Source: Chryseobacterium sp. BLS98
Lineage (GTDB): Bacteria; Bacteroidota; Bacteroidia; Flavobacteriales; Weeksellaceae
Reading direction: 5' to 3'
DNA length: 64,000 nucleotides
NCBI RefSeq assembly: GCF_001045445.1
Contig: NZ_LFNF01000002.1
Location: 558,001 to 622,000 of the forward strand
Numbering within the stretch: the stretch's first letter is position 1; every line of letters starts with the position of its first letter. The translations under genes were made by a program, and so were the position numbers. The notes below the pieces were generated by a model, which was given only the letters and a program-made list of their open reading frames with translations, did not search any database and was not told the DNA's origin. Positions 53,186-62,311 of this stretch are shown one piece after another.

Positions 53186-54217
53186 TTATTTACTTTTTTC
53201 AAGCATAAAACTGAATTTAGTTCCTTCCAGATAGACACTTTCTACGGTAATATTTTCATTGTGAGCCTCCAGGATGTGTTTCACGATGGCCAGCCCTAAA
53301 CCGGAACCTCCTTCTCTCCTGCTTCTGCTGGTTTCCACACGGTAGAATCTTTCGAAGATCCTTGGAAGGGCTTCTGCTTTAATTCCCATTCCGTTATCTA
53401 TCACTTCAATGAGTACTTTATTTTTAAGGACACTGGTTTTTACGGCTACTTTGGCTTCTTGCCTGTTGGCATAATGGATAGCATTGGAAATAAGGTTAAT
53501 GAAAACCTGTGAAATTTTCTGTTTGTCGGCATCTACAAAGATCTGGGGATGAAGGGTCTGGATCTGGAGAGTGGCATTATGTTTTTCTGCCTCAAATTCA
53601 AGAAGCTCAAAAATTTCTTTAATTAAAAGGTTAACATCAAATTTTGAAACGTTAATACTGATTTCTCCTGCTTCAAGTCTGTTGATCATATCAAGGTCCG
53701 TAACGATCGCGATTAACCGTTCTACCGATTTATCAATTCTTTCCAGGTATTTGTCTCGGATGGTAAGGTTGTCAACTCCGCCATCCCTGAGGGTTTCCAC
53801 ATATCCTTGAATGGAAAACAGGGGTGTTTTAAGTTCATGGGAAACATTTCCTATATATTCCTTACGGTAGCTTTCCATTTCCTTCATCATGTCGATCTCA
53901 GTTACCTGCTGCTGATTAAGATCAGAAAATCTTTCTCCCAACTCCTTGATGGTAATATTTTCGTCATTGTCGTGAACAATTTCCTGCGGAAGCATTTGTG
54001 AAAGTCCGCGGACCTGCTTTTTCCCGTAATAATTGAAGAGAAGCTCAAGAACGACGTAATTGATCATAAAAATGAGAACCAGGCAGGTGAAAAGACCGAT
54101 TTTAAAAAAAGGGGTCTGGTAATAGATATCCTTCAGTGAATCGAAAATGATTACTAAAAGAAACATCACCAGTGTCAGAAGACACGAGGCGACGAGTGTA
54201 AGTCTGTAAAATTTCAA
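53186..54217 (-). CDS. sensor histidine kinase, PhoR-like
   Basis: 343 residues. TTG 54217 is the start: a stop lies five codons upstream in frame and the next Met (18) would cut the first helix. Two membrane helices (about 8-27 and 41-62) enclose a very short outside loop. HisKA has GNVSHELKTPLFSIQGYVET with phospho-His127; the ATPase domain has VFINLISNAIHYANRQEA (N box), VIDNGMGIKAE and GGSGLGLAIVKHILEAH. With hardly any sensor domain it may read a partner protein. Downstream of the regulator gene on the same strand, 46 bp apart: a standard pair. Confidence 0.92.
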   Translation of the reverse strand: MKFYRLTLVASCLLTLVMFLLVIIFDSLKDIYYQTPFFKIGLFTCLVLIFMINYVVLELLFNYYGKKQVRGLSQMLPQEIVHDNDENITIKELGERFSDLNQQQVTEIDMMKEMESYRKEYIGNVSHELKTPLFSIQGYVETLRDGGVDNLTIRDKYLERIDKSVERLIAIVTDLDMINRLEAGEISINVSKFDVNLLIKEIFELLEFEAEKHNATLQIQTLHPQIFVDADKQKISQVFINLISNAIHYANRQEAKVAVKTSVLKNKVLIEVIDNGMGIKAEALPRIFERFYRVETSRSRREGGSGLGLAIVKHILEAHNENITVESVYLEGTKFSFMLEKSK

Positions 54218-54263
54218 TTTTACAAGTTTTTATAGGTTTATGTAAAGATAGGAATTTAAGTTA

Positions 54264-54941
54264 TTAAACGATAAGCTTATAACCGATTCCTTTTAATGTC
54301 TGGATGGTATTGATTCCAAGTTTTTCTCTTAATCTTCTGATGTGGACATCGATAGTTCTTTCTCCAACGATCACGTCATTGCCCCATACTTTTTCAAGAA
54401 TTTCTTCTCTTTTGAATACTTTTTCAGTGTTTGAAGCAAGAAGATAAAGTAAATCGAACTCTTTTTTAGGAAGAAGAAACTGCTGTCCGCTTTTGGAAAC
54501 CCTGAAATTGTCTTTATCAATTACCAGATCCCCGATCTCAATAAGCTTGGCATTATCTGAAACCTGAGAAGTCAGCTGTAATAAAGCATTTACTTTAGAG
54601 ATAAGAATTTTCGGTTTGATCAGCTTTACAATATAGTCATTGGCACCGGCCTGAAATCCTGCTAACTGGGAAAATTCTTCACTTCTGGCAGAAAGAAAAA
54701 CAATAAGTGTTTTCTGCAGCTCTTTTACTTTGCGAAGCTCCTGACAAGTTTCAATACCATCTTTCTCGGGCATCATCACATCCAGCAGGATAAGATCGGG
54801 AATAATCTCTTTAGCTTTATCTATACCTTCGTTACCGTTTGTGGCTGTATAGATATCATAGCCTTCTTTTTCCAGGTTGTAAGACAGAATCTCTAAAATA
54901 TCCAGTTCATCGTCTATTAAGAGTATTTTCTTTTGGTTCAT
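54264..54941 (-). CDS. OmpR/PhoB-type response regulator
   Basis: 225 residues. The receiver domain has the acidic pair (LLIDDELDIL, Asp10-Asp11), phospho-acceptor Asp54 (LILLDVMMPEKDG), Ser84 (FLSARSEE) and Lys106. The residue after Lys106 is Leu107 (DYIVKLIKPK), where nearly all receivers have a cis-proline. The C-terminal winged helix is OmpR-type (LPKKEFDLLYLLASNTEKVF, VGERTIDVHIRRLREKLG, TLKGIGYKL). It is divergent from the TonB receptor gene at 55134 and may control it. Confidence 0.92.
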   Translation of the reverse strand: MNQKKILLIDDELDILEILSYNLEKEGYDIYTATNGNEGIDKAKEIIPDLILLDVMMPEKDGIETCQELRKVKELQKTLIVFLSARSEEFSQLAGFQAGANDYIVKLIKPKILISKVNALLQLTSQVSDNAKLIEIGDLVIDKDNFRVSKSGQQFLLPKKEFDLLYLLASNTEKVFKREEILEKVWGNDVIVGERTIDVHIRRLREKLGINTIQTLKGIGYKLIV

Positions 54942-55133
54942 TTTAAATTTTTACTGAGTCAAAGTTAATAAATTTTAAAGCACAGATGAACAAATGTATT
55001 ATCGTTCACATAAAGTTAACAATAATATCCTTTTCTTAATGTTTAGTTAAAAAAAAATTAAAATTCGCTAAACCATTTACCCCACTTATCTTTTATTCCT
55101 TTGCACCGAAAGAATCTAGTAAGATAAAGTAAA

Positions 55134-57920
55134 ATGAAAAAACAACTCCACAAGAGCATTATGCTACTTGCTTTGTTTTCTGCCGGCTATGCTTTTGCAC
55201 AAAGTCAGGTTTTAGAAGGCAGGGTATTGGATGAGAAAGACAACAATCCTATAGAAGGGGTAAAGGTAAAAGTAAATGATCAGGAAGTAGTAACAGACAT
55301 TTCAGGATACTACTCTATCAATCTGTCACCGGGAACCAACTATGTTATAACGGTATCTTCCAACGGATACAACAAAAAAGAGATCAGTGAGGTTACTATA
55401 AAAAATGATGCAAATACCCATCTTGATATTGTTTTGAATAAACCATCCACTAAAGAAATTGAAGGGGTTGTTATAAAATCCAATGCAAGAAAAGAAACGA
55501 TAGCCTCTACCATTGGATTGCAAAGAAATTCAGGTGTCGTTTCTCAGGTAATTGGTGTTGAAGCCATTAAAAGAAGCCCGGACAGAAACACAGGGGAAGT
55601 TCTGAAAAGAGTTTCGGGTGTGAGTCTGGCAGATGGAAAATACATTGTGGTAAGAGGTTTATCAGACCGTTATAACCAGGCTATGCTGAATGGTATTCAG
55701 TTATCCAGTACGGAGCCTGACAGAAAAACTTTCTCTTTTGACCTTTTCCCAGCCAACGTTATTGAAACACTTGTTATTAATAAGACTTTCATCCCTGAAT
55801 ACAGTGGAGAATGGGCAGGAGGACTGATCCAGGTAAATACTAAAGATATTCCAAACAAAAACTTTTTCAATATTCAGGTAGGTGTTGGAGGAAACTCTAT
55901 TACAATGGGGCAGGAATTCCGTATGCAGAAAGGCGGAAAATGGGATTTCCTTGGTATTGATGACGGATATAGAAAACTTCCTTCTGATATGCCTGCAAAA
56001 AATGCCTTCGGTATTTTGGATGAAGCAGGTAAAACTGCCATCGGTAAGCAATATGTGAAGAATCTGGGCTATAACAGTATTGGATATCCTGAGAATGTAA
56101 GCTTACAACTTGATGGAGGTTTCAATACAAAGATCTTCGGAAAAGATTTAGGCGTTATTGCAGTTCTTAATTACAGTAACAACAAAAGAAGGATCGAGTC
56201 TCAAAACCGTTTCTTTACGATCAATGACCAGCTTGCCGATACGAACTTCGATTATTATACTGAAAAATATCAAAATGATATTATCCTGGGTGGTTTGCTA
56301 AATCTTACTTTAAAACTGAACAGCAATAATAAAATTTCCCTGAAAAACATCATTACCAATAACACGGTAAACCATATGTCTTTCAGAACAGGAAAGGACT
56401 TTGAATTCGATCCTATTAACGGAACGAATATTATGGCTAGAGAAATTGGGTTTAAGGAAACAACTTTCTATAATTCAACGCTTAACGGTACTCATAAAAT
56501 AGACGCTCTTGGAGGTCTTACTTTAAACTGGTATGGTAGTTTCGGTATTCTGGATCAGTACATTCCATTATTGCAACGTTTACAATATAACCAATATCCT
56601 GACATGACAGGTAGTCCTTATCTGGCTTTGATTTCTAACGGGCTTTCACAAAAATCAGGAAGTGTATTTTATTCTACACTGAGCGATTATTTATATAATG
56701 CAGGAGGAGATTTATCCAAGACTTTTACAATGTTCGGACAAAAACAAACGGTAAAAGGAGGATATTTATTCCAGGTTAAAGATAGAATTTACAATTCCAG
56801 ACCATTCTCAGTAAGACTTTCAGGATATAATCAGGGATTGCTTTCACAGCCTTTTGAAACTATTTTCAACCCTGAAAATTTTGGAACAGACGGAAACAAA
56901 TTTACTTTCGATGAAATTGCAGGTAACCAATACAGATACATCGCCAATACGATTCTAAATGCAGGTTATTTACAGTTTGACAATAATTTTGCACCGTGGT
57001 TCAGAGCAGTATGGGGATTAAGAGTTGAAAACTTTGATCAATTGGTAGGAAGTACAAAAAGAAGTGATGACCGTTTTGTAAACACCCGCGTTACTGACTT
57101 TTTACCTGCGCTTAACCTGACATTCAAGGTTAATAACAACATGAACATTCGTGTTGCCGGTTCACAGACTGTTGTAAGACCTGAGTTCAGAGAGGTTTCA
57201 CCGTTAGCGTACTATGATTTTGATCTGGGAGCAACTGTAATCGGTAATAAGTTTATTCAAAGAACTAAAATTACCAATGCAGACCTTCGTTGGGAGTGGT
57301 ACCCGAGAAATGGAGAAATTGTTTCCGTTGCAGGTTTCTATAAAAACTTTAAAAATCCTATTGAATTATACTTCAACCAATCCGGTGTAGGAACAAGTAA
57401 TACATTTAATTACCTGAACGTAGATAAAGCGGATGCTTATGGAGCTGAGCTTGAATTCAGAAAGAAACTTGATTTCGTAAGTGCCCTTAAAAACTTCACT
57501 TTTGGCGGAAACTTCGCTCTCATTAAAAACAGAGTAACTGACGAAGCTACTAAAACAGACCGACCAATGCAGGGACAGTCTCCATACACCGTGAACTTAA
57601 GTCTTCAGTATGATGCTGAAAAAACGGGATGGACTTCAACAGTACTTTTCAACATGATCGGAAGAAGAATCCTTTATGTAGGAAATGATCAGGTTCCACC
57701 AATCTGGGAGGCTCCAAGACCGCTTCTTGATTTCCAGGTGGCCAAAAAGATCTGGCAGAATAAAGGAGAGATCAAACTTAACGTTTCGGACATCCTTAAC
57801 CGTCATGCCAAGTTCTATCATGACCTTAATAATAACAAAAAATATGATGGTGCCGATGCACTTGCTATAGACAGAGTAACAGGAACTAACATCAGTTTAA
57901 CTCTTGGATACAGCTTTTAA
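55134..57920 (+). CDS. TonB-dependent receptor with carboxypeptidase-like domain
   Basis: 928 residues. Signal peptide MKKQLHKSIMLLALFSAGYA (about 1-23), then a carboxypeptidase-regulatory-like domain (about 24-110: VLEGRVLDEKDNNPIEGVKV, VTDISGYYSINLSPGTNYVI), the plug (about 120-245: GEVLKRVSGVSLADGKYIVV, RGLSDRYNQAMLNGIQLSST) and a barrel ending in LTLGYSF. It imports a large substrate through the outer membrane, powered by TonB. No SusD partner follows; the next gene, 40 bp on, is a beta-helix lipoprotein that may take that place. TTCCTTTG upstream (55096) is one mismatch from a -7 element. Confidence 0.92.
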   Translation: MKKQLHKSIMLLALFSAGYAFAQSQVLEGRVLDEKDNNPIEGVKVKVNDQEVVTDISGYYSINLSPGTNYVITVSSNGYNKKEISEVTIKNDANTHLDIVLNKPSTKEIEGVVIKSNARKETIASTIGLQRNSGVVSQVIGVEAIKRSPDRNTGEVLKRVSGVSLADGKYIVVRGLSDRYNQAMLNGIQLSSTEPDRKTFSFDLFPANVIETLVINKTFIPEYSGEWAGGLIQVNTKDIPNKNFFNIQVGVGGNSITMGQEFRMQKGGKWDFLGIDDGYRKLPSDMPAKNAFGILDEAGKTAIGKQYVKNLGYNSIGYPENVSLQLDGGFNTKIFGKDLGVIAVLNYSNNKRRIESQNRFFTINDQLADTNFDYYTEKYQNDIILGGLLNLTLKLNSNNKISLKNIITNNTVNHMSFRTGKDFEFDPINGTNIMAREIGFKETTFYNSTLNGTHKIDALGGLTLNWYGSFGILDQYIPLLQRLQYNQYPDMTGSPYLALISNGLSQKSGSVFYSTLSDYLYNAGGDLSKTFTMFGQKQTVKGGYLFQVKDRIYNSRPFSVRLSGYNQGLLSQPFETIFNPENFGTDGNKFTFDEIAGNQYRYIANTILNAGYLQFDNNFAPWFRAVWGLRVENFDQLVGSTKRSDDRFVNTRVTDFLPALNLTFKVNNNMNIRVAGSQTVVRPEFREVSPLAYYDFDLGATVIGNKFIQRTKITNADLRWEWYPRNGEIVSVAGFYKNFKNPIELYFNQSGVGTSNTFNYLNVDKADAYGAELEFRKKLDFVSALKNFTFGGNFALIKNRVTDEATKTDRPMQGQSPYTVNLSLQYDAEKTGWTSTVLFNMIGRRILYVGNDQVPPIWEAPRPLLDFQVAKKIWQNKGEIKLNVSDILNRHAKFYHDLNNNKKYDGADALAIDRVTGTNISLTLGYSF

Positions 57921-57960
57921 TTTAATCAAAATCTAATCTAATAAAATAAGTCTTTATAAC

Positions 57961-59388
57961 ATGAAAAAAATTGTTTTATACTCTTTAATGCTTGGTACAT
58001 TAGCAACGACTATTACCGCATGTAGAAATATAGAAGAAGATGGTGAAACTATCGTTCAAAATGGTGGCTCAGGAGGAGGAGGAAATACTGAAAACCTAAT
58101 TCTTTCAGGAAAGATAACATCGAATCTTACGCTTAAAGCTAATAATACTTATAAGTTAAGAGGACTAGTATATGTAACTAACGGGGCTACGTTAACGATT
58201 GAGCCTGGAACAAAAATTGTAGGTGAGGCCGATAAAAACGGGTCATTAATTATTACAAGAGGAAGTAAAATCATGGCGGAAGGAACTGCCAGCAACCCAA
58301 TCATCTTTACTTCAGAGAAGCCAAGTCCTAAAAGAGGTGACTGGGCAGGTCTGGTAATCCTTGGAGCAGCTCCTACCAATGCTTCTTTCAATGGACAGGC
58401 CGGAATTGGTGAGATCGAAGGGGGTATCAATAACACTGAAGGTCTTGGACTTTACGGAGGAACCAATGCTGCAGATAATAGTGGTATATTAAAATATGTA
58501 AGAGTAGAATATGCGGGGTATGCATTCTTACCGGATAAAGAAATCAACGGTATTACATTTGGAGGTGTAGGTAGCGGAACTACAGTAGATTATGTAGAAG
58601 TTGCTTATGCCAACGACGACAGCTTTGAGTGGTTCGGAGGAACGGTAAACTGTTCTCACCTTATTTCTTACAAAGGTCTTGATGATGATTTCGATACAGA
58701 TAACGGTTTCTCAGGAAAAATCCAATTTGGTATTGCTGTAAGAGATCCTCAGGTTGCTGACGTTTCAGGCTCTAATGGATTTGAATCTGACAATGATGCT
58801 AACGGTTCTACTCTAACACCGAAAACATCTGCTGTTTTTTCAAATATGACGATCATTGGGCCAATCAACTCTTCTGCCACAGCAACCAATGCAGGATCAA
58901 TCAACTCTCTTTTCCAAAATGCACTACAGATCAGAAGAAATTCATCAATTTCAGTATTTAACTCTGTTTTCACAGGATTCCCGGTTGGTTTGTTTATCGA
59001 TGCTACGAAAGGTACACCTACAGATGCTAACATCACAGGAAACAGTTTGGTTTTCCAGAATAATATTTTAGCAGGAAATACAACTCCTTTAAAATTCGGA
59101 CCATCTACTTCCACTCCTACCCCTTATACTTTAGCAGATCTTACAACCTGGTTCAATACAGGAGCGAATTCTATGCTAACGTATACTGCTGATGTAAAAT
59201 TAACCAATGCATGGGCTCCGGCCGGAACTACACCAAACTTCTCTCCTGCTTCAGGATCACCTTTATTAACAGGAGGTTTATTTACTCATGCTAAATTAGC
59301 AAGCTGGTTTACACCGGTAACTTACAGAGGAGCTGTAAAGGATGCTAATGATACATGGTACGCAGGTTGGACAAACTTTAATTTATAA
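57961..59388 (+). CDS. surface beta-helix lipoprotein, partner of TonB receptor
   Basis: 475 residues. Lipobox ends in ITAC with Cys21, followed by RNIEEDGE, an acidic stretch like the lipoprotein export signal of Bacteroidota, so it is probably outside the outer membrane. A Gly-rich linker follows (GGSGGGG, about 35-42), then a right-handed beta-helix-like repeat domain (YVTNGATLTIEPGTKIVGEA, GDWAGLVILGAAPTNASFNG, FSNMTIIGPINSS). The acidic GLDDDFDTDNGFSG may bind calcium. The tight spacing behind the TonB receptor points to a two-part uptake or binding system; the ligand is unknown. Confidence 0.8.
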   Translation: MKKIVLYSLMLGTLATTITACRNIEEDGETIVQNGGSGGGGNTENLILSGKITSNLTLKANNTYKLRGLVYVTNGATLTIEPGTKIVGEADKNGSLIITRGSKIMAEGTASNPIIFTSEKPSPKRGDWAGLVILGAAPTNASFNGQAGIGEIEGGINNTEGLGLYGGTNAADNSGILKYVRVEYAGYAFLPDKEINGITFGGVGSGTTVDYVEVAYANDDSFEWFGGTVNCSHLISYKGLDDDFDTDNGFSGKIQFGIAVRDPQVADVSGSNGFESDNDANGSTLTPKTSAVFSNMTIIGPINSSATATNAGSINSLFQNALQIRRNSSISVFNSVFTGFPVGLFIDATKGTPTDANITGNSLVFQNNILAGNTTPLKFGPSTSTPTPYTLADLTTWFNTGANSMLTYTADVKLTNAWAPAGTTPNFSPASGSPLLTGGLFTHAKLASWFTPVTYRGAVKDANDTWYAGWTNFNL

Positions 59389-59474
59389 TAAATCACGGGC
59401 TATTCAATACATAATTAGCTCTGAATAAATTAACATTTTCTGAAGCTTAGTAACTAGTTTCTTCATATCAAATT

Positions 59475-59510
59475 TAAAAGGCCATCGGGAATTTTTCCGG
59501 TGGCTTTTTG
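59475..59510. terminator. bidirectional terminator
   Basis: AAAAGGCCATCGGGAA pairs with TTCCGGTGGCTTTT (two G-T or mismatched positions), with A and T runs outside, between the convergent lipoprotein and AraC genes. Confidence 0.82.
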
Positions 59511-59519
59511 CACGAATTG

Positions 59520-60428
59520 CTACTTAAACTGCGAGGGAGTCATTCCCGTCTGTGCTTTGAAAAATTTAGAAAAACTCGCATGATCATAAAATCCCAGGTC
59601 ATACACAATATCTTTCACAGACATTTCAGATACCTTTAAAAGACGTTTGGCCTCCAGCAGGATCCGGTCCTGGATAAGAGAAGAAGCAGAAGCATTCAGG
59701 TTCTTTTTGCAGACGATATTTAAATAATTGGCAGAAATACTCAGTTTATCCGCATAGAAAGAAACCAATCGTTCCGTTTTGAAATGCTCATCAATAAGCT
59801 GTAGAAACCTAGAAATAATAGGATTGGAATGATACCTTTCAAAATCTTTGAAGGCCCCTTCCACGGATTTGCTGACCAGCAACCCGATCAGTTCACTCCG
59901 TTTCTGAACCACTTCCCAAAATACATTTTCGCCGCCGATCTCTTTTTGAATAGCCTGAAATTCATAACGGAAAATTTCAAAAGCCTCCTGGGAAAGATTG
60001 ATCACCGGATGATTCTGATAATAGGACGCTGAGAATCTCAGTAAAGGCAAAAAGCTCTCAAACCAATCCCGGCTGATCATCAGCTGGTAACCTACCGTTT
60101 CCTCTTCAATCATCCATTGATGCACCTGATCAGGAAAAACAAGATGAATCTGGCTGTTTCCTACTTCATATTCCGTAAAATCAATAGTATGGCTGCCTTT
60201 TCCGTATTCAAAAAGATTGATGATAAAAAAATCATGCTTGTGGGGTTCATCAATGGAACGTTCTCCATGCAGTTCATTAAACAGCAGATGACAGCCCTGA
60301 AGCCGGTTTTCACTGAACTCCTGAATTCCTAAAACCGGAAAATGATCTGTATGCCCCACCCTGTCTGATTTTCTTTTAAAATTAGTAAAATTTATGCAGG
60401 AAATCTGAATGGATGGAGGTATTTTCAT
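59520..60428 (-). CDS. AraC family transcriptional regulator
   Basis: 302 residues. N-terminal cupin-type sensor (about 30-110: NRLQGCHLLFNELHGERSID, GKGSHTIDFTEYEVGNSQIH). C-terminal DNA-binding domain (about 200-302): RLVSFYADKLSISANYLNIV and MSVKDIVYDLGFYDHASFSK, then GMTPSQFK at the end. Its upstream region is occupied by one arm of the long inverted repeat (60443-60627), so its promoter is inside or next to that arm. It may control the amidohydrolase gene upstream, but no evidence beyond position. Confidence 0.88.
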   Translation of the reverse strand: MKIPPSIQISCINFTNFKRKSDRVGHTDHFPVLGIQEFSENRLQGCHLLFNELHGERSIDEPHKHDFFIINLFEYGKGSHTIDFTEYEVGNSQIHLVFPDQVHQWMIEEETVGYQLMISRDWFESFLPLLRFSASYYQNHPVINLSQEAFEIFRYEFQAIQKEIGGENVFWEVVQKRSELIGLLVSKSVEGAFKDFERYHSNPIISRFLQLIDEHFKTERLVSFYADKLSISANYLNIVCKKNLNASASSLIQDRILLEAKRLLKVSEMSVKDIVYDLGFYDHASFSKFFKAQTGMTPSQFK

Positions 60429-60442
60429 CTTAGGCCGGCGTC

Positions 60443-60627
60443 TTTTACCACAAAAGGCACAAAAGTTTTTTACACTTTAGTTATTTTAAGTTCAAAAGCT
60501 TTGAAAAAATGAAGAACACTTAAGCTTCTGGAAATCTTAGGTTTCTATGATGACTAATATTTGTAGGCTCTAAATTCCCCTCCCTTGGAGGGATGGCAAA
60601 AATTCTCTGAATTTTTGACGGGGTGGT
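60443..60627 (-). repeat. left arm of ~184-bp inverted repeat bracketing the amidohydrolase gene
   Basis: It aligns with the reverse complement of 62075-62257 over the full length, with mismatches mostly in the middle. Shared blocks: CACAAAAG, TACACTTTAGTTATTTT, CACTTAAGCT, GATGACTAATA, AATTCCCCTCCCTTGGAGGG and ATTTTTGACGGGGTGGT. It ends one base before the amidohydrolase stop codon. Its right third (60573-60627) is copy 2 of the repeat at 2496-2556. Confidence 0.82.
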
Positions 60628-61965
60628 CTAATAAACCACATTCCCCTGATAAACCAACGATTCCACATCCGAAATCCTCGACACCACCTCCGCAGAACAA
60701 CTTGCATTCATCAGTACAAAATCCGCCTGATCTCCGGCTTTGGGCCATTGGAGGTTTCCTTTATCATCAAGCGGAAGAATATTGGCTGTGGCCAGTTTCA
60801 GATTCCTCGAAAGTAAAAATTCTGTGGAATACCCGTAAAGTTGTGCCATCAGATTGGCCTTCTGCAACACGCTTCCGGTCCCGAAAGTATTCCAGTGGTC
60901 TACAATGCTGTCATTACCGGTCAATACAGTTACATTGTGTTTATACAAAGCTGGAATTGGCATGACCAAACTCCCAAAAGGGATTGTAGAGACAATTCCG
61001 ATCTGGGCCTGCGCCAGTTTTTCAGCCATTGCTTCCTGTTTCGTTTTATCTAATTTTGCCAGAACAAAACAGTGGCTCAGATATGTTTTCCCTTTCAGAA
61101 AAGGATTTTCATTGACTTTTTTAATTAAATATTCAACTGTTTGTAAGCCGGATTCGCCCGTTTCATGAAGGTGGATATCAATTCCTTTTTTATGGTCTAA
61201 AGCCAATTGAACTGTAAAATCAACCGTTTTTTCAATAGCCCCGTCAATCGTAAACGGATCTACTCCACCAATAAAATCTATGTCCATTTGAGCCGCTTCT
61301 TTGAGATAGGGCACAGAATCCGTATAAAATACACCGTGTTGTGGAAAGGCTACCAGCTCTGCTCCGAAACTTTTCTTTTTATTTTCTAAGGCTTTCTGAA
61401 GGTTTTTTAAGGATTGTAATTTTGAAGTAGATTCAATGTTGACATGGCTTCTGGCAAAAGAAGTCCCCTTTGACTGCAGCAGTTCAATCATTTTTTCCGC
61501 CTTGAATGTTGAGTTCTTCAGCATTTCAGGAAGAATTTTCTGTTCCAGCTCAATCATTCCCTTTACTCCACCGGTTCTTTTTCTTACTGCCTGCCATTTA
61601 TCACCGTAAAAAGTTTTATCCAGATGTATATGCATGTCCTTAAAGGCAGGAAGCATCAGCATTCCTTTTGCATCAAGAGCTTTTCCATTCGGCTGGTTCG
61701 GGCTTATTTTAACGATCTTTCCTTTTTCAATTTCAATATAAAACAGATCCGTTTTAGTGGCAACTACTTCTCCTTCTTCATCATATTCAAACCCTGTTTC
61801 CAAACGGACGTTCTTAAGGCTTAATTTTCCTTTTTCAGAAATATTCTTTTGATCAAATAATGGGGATGCTGCCATACTATTTGGTATTAAAGTAAGTCCG
61901 GCTGCTGCCAGAGCTGAATTTCTTATAAAATCTTTGCGGGATATGGTATTGCCACGGGTTTTCAT
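60628..61965 (-). CDS. exported amidohydrolase, cytosine-deaminase-like
   Basis: 445 residues from ATG 61965 (MKTRGNTISRKDFIRNSALA). The open frame reaches 48 codons further, but that part translates spacer and repeat. The N-terminus resembles a Tat signal with SRKDFIRNS in place of SRRxFLK, then AAAGLTLIPNSMAA. Metal motifs of the amidohydrolase superfamily: HIHLDKTF, SHVNIES, IDIHLHETGE, YLSHCFVLA and TGNDSIVDHW. The order fits the cytosine deaminase group, acting on a cyclic amide or amine outside the cytosol. It is bracketed by long inverted repeats; the stop codon touches the left arm. Confidence 0.83.
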   Translation of the reverse strand: MKTRGNTISRKDFIRNSALAAAGLTLIPNSMAASPLFDQKNISEKGKLSLKNVRLETGFEYDEEGEVVATKTDLFYIEIEKGKIVKISPNQPNGKALDAKGMLMLPAFKDMHIHLDKTFYGDKWQAVRKRTGGVKGMIELEQKILPEMLKNSTFKAEKMIELLQSKGTSFARSHVNIESTSKLQSLKNLQKALENKKKSFGAELVAFPQHGVFYTDSVPYLKEAAQMDIDFIGGVDPFTIDGAIEKTVDFTVQLALDHKKGIDIHLHETGESGLQTVEYLIKKVNENPFLKGKTYLSHCFVLAKLDKTKQEAMAEKLAQAQIGIVSTIPFGSLVMPIPALYKHNVTVLTGNDSIVDHWNTFGTGSVLQKANLMAQLYGYSTEFLLSRNLKLATANILPLDDKGNLQWPKAGDQADFVLMNASCSAEVVSRISDVESLVYQGNVVY

Positions 61966-62074
61966 TTCCAATCTATTTATAACAAAAATAGAAAGAATAG
62001 CTTTGGATGAAGTGTATGGTTTATTACAATATCTGTATAATTTATTTGAGTTTTTGTGCTGAAGAATTTTTTTA

Positions 62075-62257
62075 ACCACCCCGTCAAAAATTCTCTGAAT
62101 TTTTGCCACCCCTCCAAGGGAGGGGAATTTTGATCCGACGAGTATTAGTCATCTGTATTTGAGATTTTCAGAGAGCTTAAGTGGTCTTTTTTGCTGTAAG
62201 TTTTTAACTTCAAAATAACTAAAGTGTAAAAAAACTTTTGTGCCCTTTTGTGTAAAA
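62075..62257 (+). repeat. right arm of ~184-bp inverted repeat bracketing the amidohydrolase gene
   Basis: Inverted counterpart of 60443-60627. Its first 62 bp (62075-62136) are copy 3 of the palindromic unit also found at 2496-2556. It fills most of the gap between hemL and the amidohydrolase start; the remaining 61966-62074 should hold the amidohydrolase promoter. TATTTTTG read on the minus strand at about 61984-61991 is a -7 candidate. Confidence 0.82.
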
Positions 62258-62259
62258 AT

Positions 62260-62290
62260 AAAAAAGACCGGATCATAAAATCCGGTCTTA
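62260..62290 (-). terminator. terminator of hemL
   Basis: AAGACCGGAT pairs with ATCCGGTCTT and is followed on the minus strand by a T run; 22 bp past the hemL stop. Confidence 0.88.
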
Positions 62291-62311
62291 TAGTAATTTA
62301 TCTTTTATATC

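Noticed and set aside
60585-60965. 126-codon open frame on the plus strand across the left repeat arm
   Set aside because: It is mostly antisense to the amidohydrolase and has Pro/Ser-rich low-complexity start from the repeat; no family resemblance.
61966-62109. N-terminal extension of the amidohydrolase by 48 codons
   Set aside because: It would translate spacer and inverted repeat sequence; the Tat-like signal starts at ATG 61965.
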